DNA of 10,297 nucleotides. Origin: an uncultured Prevotellaceae bacterium (lineage in GTDB: Bacteria; Bacteroidota; Bacteroidia; Bacteroidales; Bacteroidaceae). The stretch lies in assembly GCA_937877625.1 (NCBI GenBank), contig CALFJG010000092.1, forward strand, positions 1-10,297. The letters are read 5' to 3'. The position numbers were made by a program, and so were the translations under genes. Shown piece by piece: positions 7,585-10,297 of the stretch; position 1 is the stretch's first letter, and each line of letters opens with the position of its first letter. The notes below the pieces were generated by a model. The model was not told the origin of the DNA, did no database searches, and worked only from the letters and a program-made list of their open reading frames with translations.

Positions 7585-8400
7585 TTATGGAAACTGCATA
7601 ACGAGGCGCAAGCCGATGTTGCTGAGGCGGCTGCCTGGCGCGCTGCCATAGCGACAGGAGACGCGACAACTCCTCGCGCTGCCGTACCAGCTACCGCCAC
7701 GGCACACGCGGAGAGAGCCTGAAGCAGCACCCGTAGGGTTCGTCTGAGAGGTACTGCTGTAGTCGCCATACCAGTCGCTACACCTCTCCATAACATTGCC
7801 CGACATATCGTACAAATCTAATTCGTTTGGAAGCTTCTGACCTACCGGGTGGGTCTGATTACTATTACCATCATACCAAGCCACGTCGTCTATATCGTCC
7901 GAGCCGCAGTACGTATAGCTGTTTGACTTATTCCCTCCGCGGGCGGCATACTCCCACTCTGCCTCCGTAGGCAAACGAAACGTCTTGCCCGTCTGTTGGT
8001 TCAGTTTCTCGATAAACGTCTGGCAGTCGTCCCACGAAACATTCTCTACAGGCAAATTCGCACCCTTGAACTCACTTGGATTGCTGCCCATCACGGCCTC
8101 CCAAAGGGCTTGTGTTACCTCCGTCGCGCCTATATAGTAATCAGAGAGCGTCACCTCGTGCATAGGTTTTTCATCGTCGTAGGCTTCGTCAAGCGTATTG
8201 CCCCACGCACCCATCTGAAACGTGCCACCATCGACGGCAACCATAGTAAAACTTACGCCAGACACTTGAAACGTTTGGCTTTTGAAAGTAGAAGGATTGT
8301 CACCAGTGTCTTTGTTGTCGTCGTCGTCGCCACCGCAAGCCGTAAAACCGCCTACGCAAAGAAGCATAGCAAGAGCCGTGAGAGAAAGAAATTTTTTCAT
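7585..8400 (-). CDS. FGE/SUMF1-fold lipoprotein with a DGR-like variable C-terminus
   Basis: 271-aa predicted lipoprotein. Residues 1-21 are a signal peptide ending FTAC, so Cys22 is the likely lipid anchor. GGDDDD directly follows, resembling the acidic export signal of surface-exposed Bacteroidota lipoproteins. The rest is a formylglycine-generating-enzyme/sulfatase-modifying-factor (C-type-lectin-like) domain: MVAVDGGTFQMG, PVENVSWDDCQTFIEKLN, FRLPTEAEWEYAARGG, DMSGNVMERCSDWYG and RGGSW...NIGLRLV. The usual GNVWEWCSDW is GNVMERCSDW here. Aligned by eye with human FGE, the second catalytic cysteine corresponds to Cys245, but the first position (Cys336 in human) is Gly240, so sulfatase-activating activity is unlikely. 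Residues 233-267 look like a diversified ligand-binding surface (see findings). It is convergent with sbcC and transcribed alone. The natural ligand is unknown. Confidence 0.88.
   Translation of the reverse strand: MKKFLSLTALAMLLCVGGFTACGGDDDDNKDTGDNPSTFKSQTFQVSGVSFTMVAVDGGTFQMGAWGNTLDEAYDDEKPMHEVTLSDYYIGATEVTQALWEAVMGSNPSEFKGANLPVENVSWDDCQTFIEKLNQQTGKTFRLPTEAEWEYAARGGNKSNSYTYCGSDDIDDVAWYDGNSNQTHPVGQKLPNELDLYDMSGNVMERCSDWYGDYSSTSQTNPTGAASGSLRVCRGGSWYGSARSCRVSCRYGSAPGSRLSNIGLRLVMQFP
7603..7704 (-). other. candidate DGR variable repeat (VR) at the 3' end of the FGE-fold gene
   Basis: These codons encode residues 233-266. The conserved framework (RGGSW, AR, CRVS, R, P, NIGLRL) alternates with positions that are usually Asn in related FGE-fold proteins. 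At those positions the codons are TGC, TAC, GGC, AGC, AGT, TGT, TAT, GGC, AGC, GGC, AGC, CTC, AGC and AAC. Every one ends in C or T and is reachable from AAC or AAT by changing only adenines, the signature of DGR mutagenic homing. The coding strand is poor in adenine here: 9 of 69 bases from the Trp238 codon to the Ser260 codon. No template repeat or reverse transcriptase is in the window, so this is inference from pattern. Confidence 0.5.
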
Positions 8401-8443
8401 CGCAATTAAAGGAAAATTTAAGAATGTGGGTATTCGGTTGATG

Positions 8444-8451
8444 CAAAGGTA
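8444..8451 (-). promoter_or_regulatory. candidate -7 box of the FGE-fold lipoprotein promoter
   Basis: Read on the minus strand this is TACCTTTG, a close match to the Bacteroidota -7 consensus TAnnTTTG. It lies 43 bases before the ATG and implies a leader of about 37 nt. No distinct -33 TTTG is seen. Confidence 0.55.
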
Positions 8452-8618
8452 CGTAAAAAGGCGAAAGGAAGTCTATGCTGCGCAGGAATTTTTTCTTTGG
8501 TTCGTCGCAGCCTTGCATTGCTGTTGCATTTTTGCAGCGTTAGGATAGAATTTCAGTGTCGCATTGATGAAGTAAAGATTTTTAGCGGATGCCGTTTTCT
8601 AAAAAACCAAGCTTCTTA

Positions 8619-8675
8619 TAACCACAAAAGACGGTATAATCCACGTTTTAAGAATTATACCGTCTTTTGTGGTTA
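8619..8675 (-). terminator. 22-bp perfect inverted repeat, probable asnA terminator
   Basis: The 22 bases at 8619-8640 are the exact reverse complement of 8654-8675, separated by a 13-nt loop. The arms contain ACCACAAAAGACGGTATAAT. The hairpin lies about 40 bases past the asnA stop, which fits a terminator for minus-strand transcription. However, no uridine tract directly follows the stem on either strand, so a processing or stabilising hairpin, or a small repeat element, is also possible. Confidence 0.55.
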
Positions 8676-8682
8676 ATATAGC

Positions 8683-8701
8683 TCTATTGTCGGACAATAG
8701 A
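8683..8701. repeat. 19-nt palindrome beside the asnA stop codon
   Basis: TCTATTGTC and GACAATAGA form nine-base arms around a single central G. Flanking bases TAATATAGCTC (8674-8684) and GAGCCCTATATTA (8708-8720) can pair outside it with a 2-nt bulge, and the latter reaches into the asnA stop codon. It could be a 3' RNA structure of asnA or a dimeric protein-binding site; the odd centre and short loop favour the second. No regulator is known. Confidence 0.5.
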
Positions 8702-8712
8702 CGAATTGAGCC

Positions 8713-9750
8713 CTATATTAGTGGTATGCCTGCTTCGGCACATTCCTTTCGCATAGCGTCTGGCCAGATGCTTGCTTGTATCTCGCCGATATGTGCCTTG
8801 CGTAAATAGAGCATACACAGGCGCGACTGACCAATACCGCCGCCGATGCTTAGTGGTAGCGAGCCTTCAATCAAGCGGCGATGGAAATAGAGCTCGGCGC
8901 GCTGCTGTTCGCCTGCAATTTCTAACTGGCGCAACAAGGCGGCTTTGTCCACACGGATACCCATAGACGAAATCTCATAACTCTGGCCGAGTACATCGTT
9001 CCATACGAGTAAGTCGCCGTTCAGACCAAGGAAGCCCTCCTCGTTCGGTGTTGACCAGTCGTCGTAGTCCGGGGCACGACCATCGTGAGGCTTGCCATCG
9101 CAGAGCTTGCCGCCGATGCCAATAACAAATACTGCACCGTATTTGCGGCATACCTCGCCCTCGCGTTCCTTTGGGGTGAGCGTGGGGTATTGGCGAGCCA
9201 GTTCATCAGCGTGAATAAACGTAACCTTTTCAGCCAAGTGCATACCTAACTCGGGGAAACGCTCTGTGATAAGAAACTCTGTGCGAAGCATCGCGTAATA
9301 GATATTCTTTACCACCTTTTTTAAGTAAGTAAGCGTACGTTGTTCGGCTGTAATAGTTTGTTCCCAGTCCCACTGGTCAACGTAGAGCGAGTGAAGGTTG
9401 TCTAACTCTTCATCAGCGCGAATGGCATTCATATCGGTGTAGATACCGTAGCCGGGTTTTATATGTTGGTCGGCAAGTGTCAAACGCTTCCACTTTGCTA
9501 ACGAATGAACCACCTCTGCCATCTCATCGCCTAAATCTTTAATAGGAAAGCGCACCGGACGTTCCGTGCCATTGAGGTCGTCGTTGATGCCTAAGCCGCC
9601 TTTTACAAAAAGCGGACCTGTAACACGACGCAGATGAAGGCCGGTAGAAAGATTCTCTTGAAAGAAAGTTTTGATGAGTTTAATGCCTTGTTCCGTTTCG
9701 TCGCGATTAAGAAGCGGACGATAACCTTTTGGTTTGATAAGAGTACCCAT
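8713..9750 (-). CDS. asnA: aspartate-ammonia ligase (asparagine synthetase A)
   Basis: Cytosolic enzyme that makes L-asparagine from L-aspartate, ammonia and ATP through an aspartyl-adenylate. It belongs to the class II aminoacyl-tRNA synthetase-like fold. The 345-aa product is slightly longer than E. coli AsnA (330 aa). Diagnostic segments: the RVTGPLFV region at 42-49, HSLYVDQWDWE at 120-130, DGRAPDYDDW at 223-232, SSMGIRVD at 261-268 and SIGGGIGQSRLCM at 301-313, the motif-3-like ATP-binding loop with its conserved Arg310. The ATG at 9748-9750 gives the family N-terminus and lies 26 bases downstream of a clear -7 box. It is a single-gene unit, divergent from the tRNA pair. Confidence 0.96.
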   Translation of the reverse strand: MGTLIKPKGYRPLLNRDETEQGIKLIKTFFQENLSTGLHLRRVTGPLFVKGGLGINDDLNGTERPVRFPIKDLGDEMAEVVHSLAKWKRLTLADQHIKPGYGIYTDMNAIRADEELDNLHSLYVDQWDWEQTITAEQRTLTYLKKVVKNIYYAMLRTEFLITERFPELGMHLAEKVTFIHADELARQYPTLTPKEREGEVCRKYGAVFVIGIGGKLCDGKPHDGRAPDYDDWSTPNEEGFLGLNGDLLVWNDVLGQSYEISSMGIRVDKAALLRQLEIAGEQQRAELYFHRRLIEGSLPLSIGGGIGQSRLCMLYLRKAHIGEIQASIWPDAMRKECAEAGIPLI

Positions 9751-9776
9751 AACTAAAATATTTTTTATGTGTAACG

Positions 9777-9784
9777 CAAAGTTA
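9777..9784 (-). promoter_or_regulatory. candidate -7 box of the asnA promoter
   Basis: On the minus strand this reads TAACTTTG, identical to the boxes before sbcD and the 1353 gene. A weak -33 candidate (TTATG on the minus strand, about 9801-9805) lies roughly 18 bases upstream. The predicted leader is about 20 nt. Confidence 0.6.
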
Positions 9785-9886
9785 TTTTCCTTAGTTCGCT
9801 CATAATTCTTTGTACGATATTTTTCTGTTTTATCTTAATAAATAATGCACATTCTTGCTTTTTTTGTAAGATTGACTGCGCAATTC

Positions 9887-9917
9887 TTGGAGAGAGATGA
9901 ATTTATGACTATTTTTG
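9887..9917 (+). promoter_or_regulatory. promoter of the tRNA-Arg/tRNA-Leu unit
   Basis: TTG at 9887-9889 and TATTTTTG at 9910-9917 are separated by 20 bases, matching the Bacteroidota TTTG-N19-21-TAnnTTTG arrangement. This is the best-formed promoter in the window. Transcription would start near 9924, leaving a leader of about 80 nt before the first tRNA. Confidence 0.6.
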
Positions 9918-9931
9918 CAGTCGCTTTCATA

Positions 9932-9999
9932 AAAGAGCATTAACCTCTTTCCTCGTGTTGGCACGGGCGGAGGGACGTGCTTATGTGTGAAACTTTTTT
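9932..9999 (+). other. hairpin-rich leader of the tRNA unit, possible attenuator or small RNA
   Basis: AAAGAG (9932-9937) pairs with CTCTTT (9945-9950). GCACG (9961-9965) pairs with CGTGC (9976-9980) around a purine-rich loop. Six T residues follow at 9994-9999, 13 bases past the second stem. The order promoter, hairpins, T run, tRNA is compatible with partial termination, a small RNA, or simply a precursor leader removed by RNase P. The stems are short. Confidence 0.3.
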
Positions 10000-10004
10000 A
10001 TTAC

Positions 10005-10078
10005 GGCTCCGTAGCTTAGCTGAATAGAGCGTCAGATTCCGGTTCTGAAGGTCCAGGGTTTGAATCCCTGCGGAGTCA
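10005..10078 (+). tRNA. tRNA-Arg (anticodon CCG)
   Basis: The 74-nt gene folds as a cloverleaf. The acceptor arms are GGCTCCG and CGGAGTC (one G-U) with discriminator A. The anticodon stem TCAGA/TCTGA carries the loop TTCCGGT, giving anticodon CCG for the CGG arginine codon. The T arm is CAGGG-TTTGAAT-CCCTG. The 3' CCA is not encoded. It is followed after 7 nt by tRNA-Leu. Confidence 0.96.
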
Positions 10079-10085
10079 CATTAGC

Positions 10086-10167
10086 GCGCCTGTGGCGAAA
10101 TTGGTATACGCGCCAGACTTAGGATCTGGTGACGCAAGTCGTGCAGGTTCGAGTCCTGTCAGGCGCA
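10086..10167 (+). tRNA. tRNA-Leu (anticodon TAG)
   Basis: The 82-nt gene has acceptor arms GCGCCTG and CAGGCGC with discriminator A. The anticodon stem CCAGA/TCTGG carries loop CTTAGGA, giving anticodon TAG for CUA and other CUN leucine codons. The extended variable arm (TGACGCAAGTCGT) is typical of class II tRNAs. The T arm is GCAGG-TTCGAGT-CCTGT. No CCA is encoded. It is co-transcribed with tRNA-Arg. Confidence 0.96.
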
Positions 10168-10177
10168 CACTTGTGAC

Positions 10178-10220
10178 AAAGAGGAAATTTCTACGGATTT
10201 TTCCTCTTTTTATCTTTTCT
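10178..10220 (+). terminator. terminator of the tRNA unit
   Basis: AAAGAGGAAA (10178-10187) pairs perfectly with TTTCCTCTTT (10200-10209) over 10 bp with a 12-nt loop. The T-rich tail TTATCTTTTC follows. It begins 11 bases past tRNA-Leu. The 77 bases beyond it to the window edge contain only a weak CCCAG/CTGGG inverted repeat (10258-10277). Confidence 0.85.
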
Positions 10221-10297
10221 GGTGGGTTCTGTTGGCTCTTTGGGCTCAGCGGATTTCCCCAGTTGATAAAGCCTGGGCTAATTAAGAATAAAGTGTA

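Larger units (their letters stand above)
8401..8712. other. 312-bp gene-free region between the lipoprotein gene and asnA
   Basis: No credible reading frame is seen on either strand. The left end holds the lipoprotein promoter (8444-8451). The middle (about 8460-8580) is plain sequence with a short repeat TTGCATT at 8513-8519 and 8524-8530. TTAGCGGA at 8582-8589 copies a motif beside the sbcC terminator. The right end holds two strong inverted repeats listed separately. Confidence 0.7.

Noticed and set aside
8713..9750. asnA as a class II tRNA synthetase or AsnC-type paralogue
   Set aside because: The YVDQWDWE and SIGGGIGQSR motifs and the length are specific to AsnA, and there is no anticodon-binding domain.
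10079..10297. Phage or integrative-element attachment site at the tRNA-Leu 3' end
   Set aside because: No repeat of the tRNA 3' end, integrase or element boundary is seen; a normal terminator follows the tRNA.

Overview
The window is bacterial chromosome from the order Bacteroidales, most like Prevotella and its relatives. The class II aldolase and the AsnA look Bacteroidales-like. Five genes or operons are preceded by TAnnTTTG-type -7 boxes typical of Bacteroidota (TAACTTTG three times, TACCTTTG once, TATTTTTG twice). Start codons lack convincing Shine-Dalgarno sequences, and one lipoprotein has an acidic run after its lipid cysteine of the kind seen in surface-exported Bacteroidota lipoproteins. 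Species cannot be named from the sequence alone.

Layout, left to right. Positions 1-120 hold a 21-nt tandem repeat cut by the window edge. A terminator and fba (class II fructose-bisphosphate aldolase, minus strand) follow. A divergent intergenic region then leads into a plus-strand lipoprotein with a likely DUF3298/RsiV-like fold. After a structured 258-bp gap comes the plus-strand pair sbcD-sbcC, which encodes the Mre11/Rad50-type nuclease and its SMC-like ATPase. A bidirectional terminator nested in a wider inverted repeat separates sbcC from a convergent minus-strand gene for an FGE/SUMF1-fold lipoprotein. A 312-bp gene-free region with two strong inverted repeats follows, then asnA (ammonia-dependent asparagine synthetase, minus strand). 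The right end carries tRNA-Arg(CCG) and tRNA-Leu(TAG) 7 nt apart, with one candidate promoter and one terminator.

Most of the window is housekeeping: glycolysis, asparagine synthesis, DNA-end and hairpin processing, and translation. sbcD and sbcC form one functional unit; the other genes appear to be separate transcription units.

The most interesting locus is the FGE-fold lipoprotein. Its last ~35 codons look like the variable repeat of a diversity-generating retroelement (DGR): an invariant RGGSW...RVS...NIGLRLV frame broken by codons that all end in C or T and could all derive from AAC/AAT by changing adenines. No reverse transcriptase or template repeat is in the window, so a remote template or an inactive relic must be considered. 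Secondary points are the structured sbcD leader, the nested repeats around the convergent terminator, and a hairpin-rich leader before the tRNA pair.
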